Shown here piece by piece: positions 33,727 through 42,153 of a stretch of DNA of 64,000 bases (position 1 is its first letter; every line of letters starts with the position of its first letter). Origin of the DNA: Micromonospora inyonensis (GTDB lineage: Bacteria > Actinomycetota > Actinomycetes > Mycobacteriales > Micromonosporaceae); assembly GCF_900091415.1 (NCBI RefSeq), contig NZ_FMHU01000001.1, forward strand, positions 1,302,001 to 1,366,000. The letters run 5' to 3'. A program made the translations under genes and the position numbers. The notes under the pieces were generated by a model. The model searched no databases, was not told the DNA's origin, and was given only the letters and a program-made list of their open reading frames with translations.

Positions 33727-35193
33727 TCACACCGATGGCCGGGTCCGGTGCGGCACTCCGGGCAGCCTGACGGTGAACGTCGCGCCGCCCTCCGGGGCGT
33801 GCCCGGCGGTGATCGTGCCGCCGAGCCGCCGCACCAGCCCGGCGGCCAACGCCAGTCCCAGCCCGCTGCCGACCTTCCGGATCCCCCGGTACCGCCGGTG
33901 CAGGGCGCCCCGCTCGAACACCACCGCCAGGTCGTCGTCGGTGAAGCCCGGCCCGCCGTCCCGGACCTCGACCACCCCGCCCGTCACCGGGTCCACACCC
34001 GCCGGCCGGGCCGCGAGCACCACCGGCGCCCCCGGGGGTACGACCCGCAGCGCGTTCTCCAGCAACCCGTCGACCACCTGCCGGATCCGCCCCGGATCGG
34101 TGTACACCGGAACCGGCCCGGCGGGCACCTCGACCCGGAACGGCAGGCCGACCGCCGCGCACCGGGCCGACCAGGTGTCCGCCGCCGCGGCGACGAGCTG
34201 GACGAGGTCCACCGGGACCGGGTCGAGTGGAAAGTCGGCCGCCTCCAGCCGGGCCAACGCGAGCAGGTCGCTGACCAGGCGGTCCAGGTGCTCCGCCTCG
34301 GCCAGCATGGTCCGCCCGGTCTGCGCCGCCTGGTCGGGGCCGAGCACACCGTCGGCGAGTGCCTCGGCGTACCCCCGGACGGCGGTCAACGGGGTACGCA
34401 GCTCGTGCGAGACGGAGAGCAGGAACTCCCGTTGCCGTCCCTCACTGGTGGCGAGCGCCTCGGCCAGCCCGTTGAGCGCGTGCGCCAGCTCGGCGACCTC
34501 GTCAGGCGGTTCGACCGGTAGCCGTACCGCGCGGTCCCCGGCGCTGAGCCAGGCGGCGGCGGTGGCCGCCTGCCGGATCGGGCGGGCCAGGCGGCGGGCC
34601 AGCAGCCAGCCGGCGACCAGCCCGGCGGCCAGCCCGGCGAGCAGCGGAACCCAGATGCTCAGGAGCACCTGCCGCCAGAGCCCGGTGACCCGGGACCGGG
34701 TGAGCACCACCCCGTTGCCGTCGCCGAGCGCGCGCCCCTCGACCAGGGCCGGCCGGCCGTCGACGAACCGCCGGACGGAGACGTCCCGGCCGGCGGCGAC
34801 CCGCTCGACCACCTGCGGGGGCAGGCCGGGCCGGTCGACCCGCCCGTCCCGGATCAGGTACGCCTCGACGTCCTGGTTGGCCAACAGGCGCAGCAGCCGT
34901 TCGTCGTCGGTCGGACGGCCCCGGTTCAGCCGGAACCGGAGCACCTCGACGGTCATCTGCGCCTGCGCGGCCAGCGTGTGCTGCGCCTGCCGCTGGGCGT
35001 TGCGGACCGCCAGCGGCACCGCCACCACTGCGGTGACCAGCACCGACACCAGTGCCACCGCGCAGGTGACCAGCACCGCGCGGGCGGTCAGGGTACGACC
35101 GGGCCGGAATCGGCGCGGCCCGGTCGCGGTCACCGTCGGCAGCGCCCCGGTCGGCTGGTCCACGCCGGGCGGGCCGGCGGGGCGGTCAGCCAT
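33727..35193 (-). CDS. Sensor histidine kinase with HAMP domain
   Basis: 488 residues. An N-terminal membrane helix is followed by an external sensor region of about 120 residues, a second helix (LSIWVPLLAGLAAGLVAGWLL) and a HAMP segment (ARRLARPIRQAATAAAWLSAGD). The phospho-acceptor His is in SVSHELRTPLTAVRGYAEAL. The N, G1 and G2 boxes follow (LLENALRVVPPG, VEVRDGGPGFTDDD, GSGLGLALAAGLV). It is an EnvZ-type kinase; the signal is unknown. Its ATG lies inside the end of the response-regulator gene (eight-base overlap), so regulator and kinase are one operon. It ends facing the MFS operon. Confidence 0.93.
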   Translation of the reverse strand: MADRPAGPPGVDQPTGALPTVTATGPRRFRPGRTLTARAVLVTCAVALVSVLVTAVVAVPLAVRNAQRQAQHTLAAQAQMTVEVLRFRLNRGRPTDDERLLRLLANQDVEAYLIRDGRVDRPGLPPQVVERVAAGRDVSVRRFVDGRPALVEGRALGDGNGVVLTRSRVTGLWRQVLLSIWVPLLAGLAAGLVAGWLLARRLARPIRQAATAAAWLSAGDRAVRLPVEPPDEVAELAHALNGLAEALATSEGRQREFLLSVSHELRTPLTAVRGYAEALADGVLGPDQAAQTGRTMLAEAEHLDRLVSDLLALARLEAADFPLDPVPVDLVQLVAAAADTWSARCAAVGLPFRVEVPAGPVPVYTDPGRIRQVVDGLLENALRVVPPGAPVVLAARPAGVDPVTGGVVEVRDGGPGFTDDDLAVVFERGALHRRYRGIRKVGSGLGLALAAGLVRRLGGTITAGHAPEGGATFTVRLPGVPHRTRPSV

Positions 35194-35881
35194 CGGCGGC
35201 GTATCCCACGCCCCGGTGGGTACGGATCACGCGGACGTCGCCGAGCTTGGCCCGGACCTGCGCCACGTGCACGTCGACGGTCCGGGTGCCGGCGTGCGCC
35301 GCGTAACCCCAGACCCCGGCGAGCAGTTCCTCACGGGTGAAGACCCGTCCGGGGCGGGCCATCAGGTGGGCGAGCAGGTCGAACTCGATCGAGGTGAGCT
35401 GGACGGGCGTGCCGGAGACGGTGACCGTGCGCCGGGCCGGGTCGAGGGTGACCGTGCCCACCTGCCGGGGCCGCTCCGCCCCGTCCGGCACCCCGGCCGC
35501 GCGCCGCAGCACCGCCCGGACCCGGGCGACCAGCTCACGCGGACTGAACGGCTTGGTCACATAGTCGTCGGCCCCGAGTTCCAGGCCGAGAATCCGGTCC
35601 ACCTCGTCGTCCCGGGCGGTGAGGAAGATGACCGGTGTCCAGTCGCCGGCCTCCCGCAGCCGGCGGCAGACCTCGGTCCCGGCCAGGCCGGGCAGGGCGA
35701 TGTCCAGCACGCAGGCGACCGGTCGGAGGCGGCGGGCGGCGGCCAGCCCGGTCGGGCCGTCCCGTTCGACGTGGACGCCGAACCCGTCCCGGGCCAGATA
35801 GAGCCGGACCAGGTCGGCGATGGCGGGTTCGTCCTCGACCACGAGGACGAGTCCACGGTGGTGCGGTGCGTCGACGCTCAC
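35186..35881 (-). CDS. OmpR/PhoB-type response regulator
   Basis: 231 residues. The receiver domain has acidic pair DEPAI, phospho-acceptor Asp in ACVLDIALPG (about residue 60) and the conserved Lys in DDYVTKPFSPREL. A winged-helix DNA-binding domain fills the C-terminus (LTSIEFDLLAHLMARPGRVF and RTVDVHVAQVRAKLG). It is first in the operon with the sensor kinase. The GTG at 35881 is not far from a neighbouring gene on the same strand at 35963, whose stop is 81 bases upstream, so the promoter probably lies in that short gap. The targets are unknown. Confidence 0.94.
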   Translation of the reverse strand: MSVDAPHHRGLVLVVEDEPAIADLVRLYLARDGFGVHVERDGPTGLAAARRLRPVACVLDIALPGLAGTEVCRRLREAGDWTPVIFLTARDDEVDRILGLELGADDYVTKPFSPRELVARVRAVLRRAAGVPDGAERPRQVGTVTLDPARRTVTVSGTPVQLTSIEFDLLAHLMARPGRVFTREELLAGVWGYAAHAGTRTVDVHVAQVRAKLGDVRVIRTHRGVGYAADG

Positions 35882-35962
35882 CGGGCCATGATTCCTGACC
35901 GTCCGGCGTGGATCGCCACAGGTTGTGTTCGGGTTCGGTAAGGACCCGCGCCCGGCGGTGGG

Positions 35963-36502
35963 TCAGCCCCGTCCGGCGGGACGTCGGCCGGTGACGGGCC
36001 GGCCCGGGGTGGGTCTGCCGTTGGCGGGTTGGTGGCCGGCGACGGGCGCCCCGGCGGCGGTGACCGCCCGGGGCAGCCGCAACCGGGACCGGAAGGCGTG
36101 GTCGAGCAGAGTGTCGATCTGCCACACCTGCTTCGGGTGGTCCGTCCGGATCAGGAACCGCTCCCGCGCCCCGTCGATCGCGGTGGCGGAGAGTTCCACC
36201 CGCTGGAGCCGGGGATCCGGGTTCCAGGTGACGTTGCTCAGGTGCCGCAGCTCGGTGTTCAGGTGCAGGTGGAGCCGGTGCAGCAGCGGGCTCTGCCGGG
36301 TGACGACCAGTCGCTGGTAGGTCATCAGCAGCAGGTACTCCCCGGACACCGGACGGTCCGGGCGGGTGCAGCGGGCGACCAGGATCGTCGCGTCGTCCGC
36401 CCGGACGCAGCGACGGAAGACGGGCATGTGCCGGCTGACCGTCTGCACGGCGAGCCCGGTCTCGGCGGCGGCGGGCAGGAACGTTCGATCGAAGACGTCC
36501 AT
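35963..36502 (-). CDS. Unrecognised 179-residue basic protein
   Basis: I do not recognise a named family. The ATG at 36502 begins MDVFDRTFLPAAAETGLAVQ. The protein alternates short beta-like stretches (EYLLLMTYQRLVVTRQ, LRHLSNVTWNPDPRLQRVEL, RFLIRTDHPKQVWQIDTLL) in a pattern like a PH-like or GRAM-type domain. It ends in a disordered Pro/Gly/Arg tail of about 35 residues. No signal peptide or membrane helix is seen. It is on the same strand as the response-regulator operon just downstream and may be co-regulated. Confidence 0.65.
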   Translation of the reverse strand: MDVFDRTFLPAAAETGLAVQTVSRHMPVFRRCVRADDATILVARCTRPDRPVSGEYLLLMTYQRLVVTRQSPLLHRLHLHLNTELRHLSNVTWNPDPRLQRVELSATAIDGARERFLIRTDHPKQVWQIDTLLDHAFRSRLRLPRAVTAAGAPVAGHQPANGRPTPGRPVTGRRPAGRG

Positions 36503-36556
36503 GCGCTGACCAACGACGCACCGGGTGGTCCGGAAATTCCACGCGACGGTGCGGCA

Positions 36557-36596
36557 CACCGGCTGTCCGACACCGGGCGGGATCGGACAGCCGGTG
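36557..36596 (-). terminator. Hairpin terminator after the thiolase gene
   Basis: CACCGGCTGTCCGA and TCGGACAGCCGGTG form a perfect 14-bp stem with a 12-base loop. It starts 52 bases past the thiolase stop on the minus strand and before the next gene. Confidence 0.65.
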
Positions 36597-36648
36597 CGAC
36601 GCCGCGGCGGACGTGACGGTGGTGTGCGTGGACGTGCCGCGGAGCCGG

Positions 36649-37821
36649 CTAGAGCAGTTCGACGATCGTGGCGTTGGCCATGCCGCCGCCCTCGCACATG
36701 GTCTGCAGGCCGTAGCGGATGCCGTTGTCCCGCATGTGCTGGAGCATCGTGGTCATGATCCGGGCACCGGACGCGCCGAGCGGGTGGCCGAGGGCGATCG
36801 CCCCGCCGCGCGGGTTCAGCCGCTCCGGGTCGGCCTCGGTCTCCGCCAGCCAGGCCAGGGGCACCGGGGCGAACGCCTCGTTCGCCTCGTACACCCCGAT
36901 CTCCTCGATGCCCAGCCCCGCGCGGCGCAGCGCCTTCGCGGTGGCCGGGATGGGCGCGGTGAGCATGGTGACCGGGTCGTCGGCGGCGACGACGGCGGTG
37001 TGGACGCGGGCCAGCGGACGCAGGCCGTGCCGGCTGGCCCACTCGGAGGTGGTGACGGCGAGCGCCGCCGCGCCGTCGGAGATCTGCGAGGCGGACCCGG
37101 CGGTGACCACGCCGTCGGCGCGGAACGGGGTCTTCAGCTCGCCGAGCTTCTCCAGCGACGTGTCCCGGCGGATGCCCTCGTCGGCGGTGAACTTGCCCCC
37201 GTCGGCCAGCGCCACCGGGGCCAGTTCCGCGTCGAACGCCCCGGCGTCCTGGGCGGCGGCGGCCTTCTCGTGGCTGGCCAGGGCGAACTCGTCGAGCTGA
37301 CTGCGGGAGAAGCGCCAGCGCGCGGCGATCAGCTCCGCGCCGACGCCCTGGTTGAACGGCAGCGGCTCGTCGTCGGCGAAGCCCTCGACACCCCGGTAGC
37401 GCTCACGGAGCTGGTCGCTGAAGGGCATGCCCCCGGCCACACTGGCCCCCATCGGCACCCGGGTCATCGACTCGACTCCCCCGGCGACGACCAGGTCGGC
37501 CTGACCGGAGAGAACGGTGGCGGCGGCGAAGTGCAGCGCCTGCTGGCTCGACCCGCACTGCCGGTCGAGGGTGGTGCCGGGGACCGACTCGGGCCAGCCG
37601 GCGGCGAGGACGGCGTTGCGGGCGACGTTCCAGGACTGCTCGCCCACCTGGGACACGCACCCCCAGACCACGTCGTCGACGTCGGCCGGGGCGATGCCCG
37701 TCCGCTCGGCGAGGGCACGGAGCACGTGCGCCGAGAGGTCCACCGGGTGGACACCGGCCAGGCTGCCCTTGCGCCGCCCGACGGGGGTGCGTACCGCGCC
37801 GACGATAACCGCGTCACTCAT
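36649..37821 (-). CDS. Acetyl-CoA C-acyltransferase (thiolase)
   Basis: 390 residues, normal for the family. The nucleophilic Cys is in LDRQCGSSQQALHF (about residue 87). The His of the active site is in GGAIALGHPLGASGARI and the second Cys in CEGGGMANATIVELL at the C-terminus. It cleaves 3-ketoacyl-CoA or condenses acetyl-CoA. Which direction applies here is not shown by context, as no other beta-oxidation gene is adjacent. The ATG at 37821 (MSDAVIVGAVRTPVG) is standard for the family. It is transcribed alone and ends at the hairpin 36557-36596. Confidence 0.95.
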   Translation of the reverse strand: MSDAVIVGAVRTPVGRRKGSLAGVHPVDLSAHVLRALAERTGIAPADVDDVVWGCVSQVGEQSWNVARNAVLAAGWPESVPGTTLDRQCGSSQQALHFAAATVLSGQADLVVAGGVESMTRVPMGASVAGGMPFSDQLRERYRGVEGFADDEPLPFNQGVGAELIAARWRFSRSQLDEFALASHEKAAAAQDAGAFDAELAPVALADGGKFTADEGIRRDTSLEKLGELKTPFRADGVVTAGSASQISDGAAALAVTTSEWASRHGLRPLARVHTAVVAADDPVTMLTAPIPATAKALRRAGLGIEEIGVYEANEAFAPVPLAWLAETEADPERLNPRGGAIALGHPLGASGARIMTTMLQHMRDNGIRYGLQTMCEGGGMANATIVELL

Positions 37822-37991
37822 GTCTACTCCCCGGTAACCTCAGATTCCTCGATCCTACGTCGCGCGACGACCCACCGTCCGCCCCGGGTGACCGGTCGCC
37901 TCCGGGCTTGGTCGTACGGGTCCGGCGGTCGGTTCGTCGTACGGGGCCCGGTGGCGTCGCGACGTCCACCCCGCTCGGGCATGCTGGACGG

Positions 37992-38195
37992 ATGCACCCA
38001 GGGTCCTTCCACCGGCAGTGGCGCGTACCGGTGAAACTACCGCTGGTCAAGCTGGCCGGGGCCGGGACACTGGTGGCGCTCGGGCTGCTCAGCCGGCACG
38101 ACCTCGACGCGGACCCGGCCGAGGTCGCCACGCTCCTGGCCCCGTTCCTGGACGCGCACCGCCCCGGCCCCGCCGGTACGGGCGGTCAGCCCTAG
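37992..38195 (+). CDS. Small protein of unknown function
   Basis: 67 residues starting MHPGSFHRQWRVPVKLPLVK. One moderately hydrophobic stretch (VKLAGAGTLVALGLLSR) could be a short membrane-associated helix, followed by DADPAEVATLLAPFLDAHRP. I know no function. Its last four bases overlap the end of the convergent rhomboid gene. Coding is supported by composition only; the start ATG has GGAC-like upstream sequence but no strong ribosome site. Confidence 0.5.
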   Translation: MHPGSFHRQWRVPVKLPLVKLAGAGTLVALGLLSRHDLDADPAEVATLLAPFLDAHRPGPAGTGGQP

Positions 38196-39103
38196 GGAAG
38201 CAGGTCAGCGGTGCGCACGAGGACGAGGGCGAGCAGGGCCACCATGATGACCACGCCGCCGGCGGCCTGGAAGGTCGAGCGGCGCATCCGGGGGGCGTAG
38301 GCCAGGACCAGAGCCATCAGCGCCCCGGCGACCAGGCCGCCCAGGTGCCCGGCGATGGAGATGCCCGGCACGGCGAAGGTGAACACCAGGTTGACCACCA
38401 GGATGGGCACCACGGCCGAGGTGTCCCGGCCGAGCCGGCGCATGATCACGAAGAGCGCGGCGAAGAGGCCGAAGACGGCGGTGGAGGCACCGGCCGTGGC
38501 GGCGTTGGGCGCGCTGAAGAAGTAGGCCGCGACGTTGCCGCCCAACCCGGCGATCAGGTAGAGCGCCAGGAAGCGCAACGGCCCGAGGGCCGCCTCCAGA
38601 GAGCGGCCGAGCACCCACAGGGCCCACATGTTGAGCAGCAGGTGCACCACGCCGTAGTGCAGGAACATCGCGGTGAGCAGGCGGTACCACTCGCCCTCGG
38701 CGACCCCCTGGATGGTGCCGTCCGGGAAGAGCGCCCGGCCGAGCACCGCGCCCCACTCGGTCAGCGGGGTGCTGCCACCCATCAACCCGCCGAAGCCGGA
38801 ACCGCCGGCAGCGGAGTCACCGCCCCGGTCGGAGGCGATGGAGAGCAGCATCATCAGCACGTTCAGCGAGATCAGGGCCTTGGTCACGTAGCCCTGGCGA
38901 CCGGCGGCACCGCCGCCGAAGGCGGTGCGCGCCGGTCGCACCGAACGTCGGCCCTCGCTCACACACTCCGGGCACTGGTGGCCCACGGAGGCGTCCCGCA
39001 TGCACTCGGGACAGATCGGACGGTCGCAGCGGGTGCACCGGACGTACGTCTCCCGACCGGGGTGCCGGTAGCAGACGGGGGTGGTCGGCGGTGACTCGCT
39101 CAC
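38192..39103 (-). CDS. Rhomboid intramembrane serine protease with B-box zinc finger
   Basis: 303 residues. The N-terminal 50 residues carry paired Cys/His ligands (CYRHPGRETYVRCTRC, CPECMRDASVGHQCPEC), a B-box-like zinc finger common in actinobacterial rhomboids. The membrane core has six or so helices, with WYRLLTAMFLHYGVVHLLLN, the catalytic Ser in GASTAVFGLF and catalytic His in GISIAGHLGG. It cleaves membrane-spanning substrates; the target is unknown. GTG 39103 (VSESPPTTPVC) is preferred to the upstream start at 39127. It lies downstream of the cyclophilin gene's strand neighbour with a 68-base gap. Confidence 0.92.
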   Translation of the reverse strand: MSESPPTTPVCYRHPGRETYVRCTRCDRPICPECMRDASVGHQCPECVSEGRRSVRPARTAFGGGAAGRQGYVTKALISLNVLMMLLSIASDRGGDSAAGGSGFGGLMGGSTPLTEWGAVLGRALFPDGTIQGVAEGEWYRLLTAMFLHYGVVHLLLNMWALWVLGRSLEAALGPLRFLALYLIAGLGGNVAAYFFSAPNAATAGASTAVFGLFAALFVIMRRLGRDTSAVVPILVVNLVFTFAVPGISIAGHLGGLVAGALMALVLAYAPRMRRSTFQAAGGVVIMVALLALVLVRTADLLP

Positions 39104-39171
39104 GGTCTCGCCCTCCCGTCCGCGCACCTGCCACGCTCAGTCATGCGAGCAAAGGTACCTCGTACGGGAGA

Positions 39172-39702
39172 TCAGGCCGGGGAGCGCTCGATCTGGACCC
39201 GCTCGATCACGACGTCGGAGAGGGGCCGGTCGCTCGGGCCGGTGGGCGTGGTGGCGATCGAGTCGACGACCTTCGCGGAGTCCTCGTCCGCCACCTGGCC
39301 GAAGATGGTGTGCCGGTTGTTCAGGTGCGGCGTCGGGCCCACGGTGATGAAGAACTGCGAGCCGTTGGTGCCCGGTCCGGCGTTCGCCATGGCCAGCAGA
39401 TACGGGCGGTCGAAGCGCAGCTCGGGGTGGAACTCGTCGGCGAACTTGTAGCCCGGCCCGCCGCGACCGGTGCCGGTCGGGTCACCCATCTGGATCATGA
39501 AGCCGCTGATCACGCGGTGCGAGATGGTGCCGTCGTAGTACGGCCCGCTGCCCGGCTGGCCGGTGCGCGGGTCGGTGTACTCCCGGGTGCCCTCGGCCAG
39601 CTCCACGAAGTTGCGGACGGTCTTCGGGGCGTGGTTGGAGAAGAGCTCCAGCCGGATCGGGCCATGGTTGGTGTGCAAGGTGGCGTAGACAGCCTCGGCC
39701 AC
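39172..39702 (-). CDS. Cyclophilin-type peptidyl-prolyl isomerase
   Basis: 176 residues without signal peptide, so cytoplasmic. Conserved cyclophilin segments are YDGTISHRVISGFMIQMGDP, NGSQFFITVGPTPHLNNRHT and FGQVADEDSAKVVDSI. They supply the catalytic Arg and the Phe/Gln/His pocket. It speeds isomerisation of X-Pro bonds and assists folding. It is followed on the same strand by the rhomboid gene. The start at 39702 (MAEAVYATLHTNHGPIRLEL) follows GAGGAGT. Confidence 0.95.
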   Translation of the reverse strand: MAEAVYATLHTNHGPIRLELFSNHAPKTVRNFVELAEGTREYTDPRTGQPGSGPYYDGTISHRVISGFMIQMGDPTGTGRGGPGYKFADEFHPELRFDRPYLLAMANAGPGTNGSQFFITVGPTPHLNNRHTIFGQVADEDSAKVVDSIATTPTGPSDRPLSDVVIERVQIERSPA

Positions 39703-39819
39703 GGGTACTCCTCACTCGTCGGTCAGTTCCATGCGGATCCTCCCATGTGCCCGATCTGGCAGTGCGGAGGCATCCGAAGGTGGAGGATGACGAAGGAACA
39801 ACTCCCAGGAGGTGGGACC

Positions 39820-40539
39820 GTGTTTGGAATCGGGCGGCGTAAGTCCCAGGGGCAGCTGGCCAGGGCCGAGCTCAACCGGGGCGTCGGTCACCTGATGCAG
39901 GCGGCCACGTACGCGTCCCGGGGTGTCGGCCACTCCGTCGGCCCCCGGGTGCAGGCGGCCCGGGGTGCGATGGCACCCCGGGTGGTGGTGGTCCGCGACT
40001 CCGCCCTCCGGGGCTGGGGTTCGACGGTCGGCACCCTCGCTCCGCTGGCCGTGGCCGCCCGTGGCGGCGCGTCGCAGGCCGGCACGATGGCCCGGAAGGC
40101 TAAGGCGAAGAACATGCGGATGATGAAGCTGCAGAAGAAGCAGAAGGCCCGTCGGCGCGGCGGCCTGATGACCGGTCTGCTCGCGGCCGGGGCGGTGGCC
40201 GGGGTGGCCGGCGCGATGGCGATGCGTCGTCGTCGGGACCAGCAGGAGTGGTCCGAGTACGACCCGAACCGCACCCTGGAGCCGATGCGCGACGAGGTGG
40301 AGACCATCGAGGTGCGGACCCCGACCACGGCCACCGGCCCGGCGTCCGCCGGCGGACCGACCGGGGCCGGCAGCTCGGCGGTGGCCGGTGCGGGCAACGC
40401 CGCCACCACGAAGCCGGTCACCCCGAACAACAAGGTGCCGTCGGTCGCCGAGGGGGCCCGGGACGTCTCGGGTCGTCCGGCCGACGACATCAGCACGGCG
40501 ATGGGGGGCACCAACAGCTCCAGCGGCGGTCGTCACTGA
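39820..40539 (+). CDS. Basic protein with a single membrane helix, function unknown
   Basis: 239 residues. The GTG at 39820 is chosen over the ATG at 39787 because a perfect AGGAGG (39807-39812) sits seven bases before it. The protein has an Ala/Arg-rich N-terminal half (HLMQAATYASRGVGHSVGPR), a very basic patch (KKQKARRRGGLM) and one hydrophobic helix (TGLLAAGAVAGVAGAMA). A Thr/Gly/Ala-rich disordered tail ends in HH. It may be a membrane-tethered nucleoid or envelope protein of a type common in Micromonosporaceae. No function is known to me. A terminator hairpin follows at 40581. Confidence 0.75.
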   Translation: MFGIGRRKSQGQLARAELNRGVGHLMQAATYASRGVGHSVGPRVQAARGAMAPRVVVVRDSALRGWGSTVGTLAPLAVAARGGASQAGTMARKAKAKNMRMMKLQKKQKARRRGGLMTGLLAAGAVAGVAGAMAMRRRRDQQEWSEYDPNRTLEPMRDEVETIEVRTPTTATGPASAGGPTGAGSSAVAGAGNAATTKPVTPNNKVPSVAEGARDVSGRPADDISTAMGGTNSSSGGRH

Positions 40540-40580
40540 CGCCCGAGCGGACGGCGCGTGGCCGCGGCCGTCGGGAAGCG

Positions 40581-40621
40581 GCGCCGGCGAGGCGGGGGGT
40601 AGCACCCCGCACCGCCGGCGC
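40581..40621. terminator. Bidirectional hairpin terminator
   Basis: GCGCCGGCGAGGCGGGG pairs with CCCCGCACCGCCGGCGC across a short loop, with two imperfect positions. It lies between the convergent basic-protein and CorA genes. Confidence 0.6.
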
Positions 40622-40639
40622 TCCCCGTCGCGGTACGGG

Positions 40640-41788
40640 TCAGAGCCAGCCGTTGCGGCGGAACCAGCGGTAGAGGGCCATCGAGATGCCCAGCATCAGG
40701 GCCAGGACGACCGGATAGCCGTACGTCATCTTCAGCTCGGGCATGTTCTCGAAGTTCATGCCGTAGATGCCCGCGATGGCGGTCCACACGGCGGCGATCG
40801 CGGCCCAGGCGGCGATCTTGCGCATGTCGTTGTTCTGGTCGACGGTGACCTGGGCCAGTCGCGCCTGGAGGATCGAGTTCAGCAGGTCGTCGTAGGAGTT
40901 GACCTGCTCGACGGTGCGGCTGAGATGGTCCTGCACGTCCCGGAAGTAGCGCCGGATCTCCTTCGGCACCTCCCGGTTGACCTGGGCGGTGAGCGTCATC
41001 AGCGGTCGCTGCAACGGCACCACCGCCCGCTTGAACTCGACCAGTTCCCGCTTCATCTGGTAGATCCGCTGGATCCGACCGTGGCTCTGCCGGTCGAAGA
41101 CCTCCGCCTCCAGCACGTCCAGGTCGTCCTCGACCTGGTCGGCGACCTCCAGGTAGAGGTCCACCACCCGGTCGGTGACCGCGTACGCCACCGCCCACGG
41201 GCCGTGCAGCAGCAGGTCGCGGGTGCTCTCCAGGTCGGCCCGGACGGGCGCGAGACGGCAGGCGTCCCCGTGCCGGACGCTGATCACGAAGTCGGGCCCG
41301 ATGAAGAGCATCACCTGGCCGGTCTCGACCACCTCGGAGGTCTCGGTCAGCTCGGTGTGCTCGCAGTACCGGGCGGTACGCAGCACCAGGAAGCTGACCT
41401 CGCCGAACTGCTCCAGCTTCGGCCGCTGCTGGGCCTTGACCGCGTCCTCGACGGCGAGTTCGTGCAACCCGTACGTGGCCGCGATGCCGGTCATCTCCCG
41501 CAGGCCCGGCTCGTGCAGTCCCAGCCAGACGAAGGCGTGCGGCTGGCGGCGGGCCGCGGTGAGCGCGTCGGTGTAGTTCCAGTCGCCCGGCTGCCGGATC
41601 CCCTCGACGTAGAGGGCGCAGTCGACCACGGCGTTGCGGTCCGGGCCGGTGTCCCGGGGCGGACGGGGAGCGTCCTCCGTGTTCAGGATCCGGCTCATCG
41701 CCCGGACGGGGGCCGCCCACGCCCGGGGGCGGAGGACCCGGCCGGCGCCGAGTGGTGTGTTCCGGGCCCGATCGGTCCGGTCAGACAT
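40640..41788 (-). CDS. corA: CorA-type magnesium/cobalt channel
   Basis: 382 residues. A large soluble N-terminal domain ends in two C-terminal membrane helices, the first finishing with the signature GMN in AGIYGMNFENMPEL and the second MTYGYPVVLALMLGISMALYRW-like, ending in a basic tail. The long helix preceding them (QVTVDQNNDMRKIAAWAAIAA) is the pore-lining stalk. It forms a pentameric Mg2+ channel in the cytoplasmic membrane. The ATG at 41788 has a GGAGG ribosome site. An unusually long gap (365 bases) lies upstream and could hold a leader regulating it. Confidence 0.95.
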   Translation of the reverse strand: MSDRTDRARNTPLGAGRVLRPRAWAAPVRAMSRILNTEDAPRPPRDTGPDRNAVVDCALYVEGIRQPGDWNYTDALTAARRQPHAFVWLGLHEPGLREMTGIAATYGLHELAVEDAVKAQQRPKLEQFGEVSFLVLRTARYCEHTELTETSEVVETGQVMLFIGPDFVISVRHGDACRLAPVRADLESTRDLLLHGPWAVAYAVTDRVVDLYLEVADQVEDDLDVLEAEVFDRQSHGRIQRIYQMKRELVEFKRAVVPLQRPLMTLTAQVNREVPKEIRRYFRDVQDHLSRTVEQVNSYDDLLNSILQARLAQVTVDQNNDMRKIAAWAAIAAVWTAIAGIYGMNFENMPELKMTYGYPVVLALMLGISMALYRWFRRNGWL

Positions 41789-42153
41789 GACGGTGCCTCC
41801 TCCCACCCACGGCCGCTGCGCGCTCGAGGGTACGCCGCCGGCACGTGCCGGGCCGGTCACGCGGAACCGGAGCGGGCACCGACCGGGTACGGGGGCGGCG
41901 TCGGGCGGGCCGGCCGCCTCGAAGGGGGTGAGGTGCGACACGGCCCACCCGACGCCTGCGGGGGCGGGGGATGGTGCTCACGAGGCCCGTCACGCCGGGG
42001 GTGCGGACGACCGCACCGGGGCCTACCAGGCCGTTCGACGTGAAGGACGCTCGCAGCATTGTGGGCTGCGGGCCGGCGGAGGGGGAGACCCGAGCCGGCC
42101 CAAGGTTAGCTATTGTCAAATATCTGACAGAGACCTGGCGTAGCAGGCAGCCA
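41789..42153. other. 365-base region without a gene
   Basis: Neither strand shows convincing coding. The part near CorA is very GC-rich. The distal part (42105-42135) is notably AT-rich and contains the palindrome at 42114. It may hold a long CorA leader and promoter; I did not recognise a known Mg2+ riboswitch fold. Confidence 0.4.
42114..42129. promoter_or_regulatory. Palindromic putative operator
   Basis: TGTCAAATATCTGACA is an inverted repeat with TGTCA/TGACA arms around an AT-rich centre. It stands out in very GC-rich DNA 25 bases beyond the aminotransferase stop and about 330 bases before corA. Its regulator is unknown. Confidence 0.35.
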
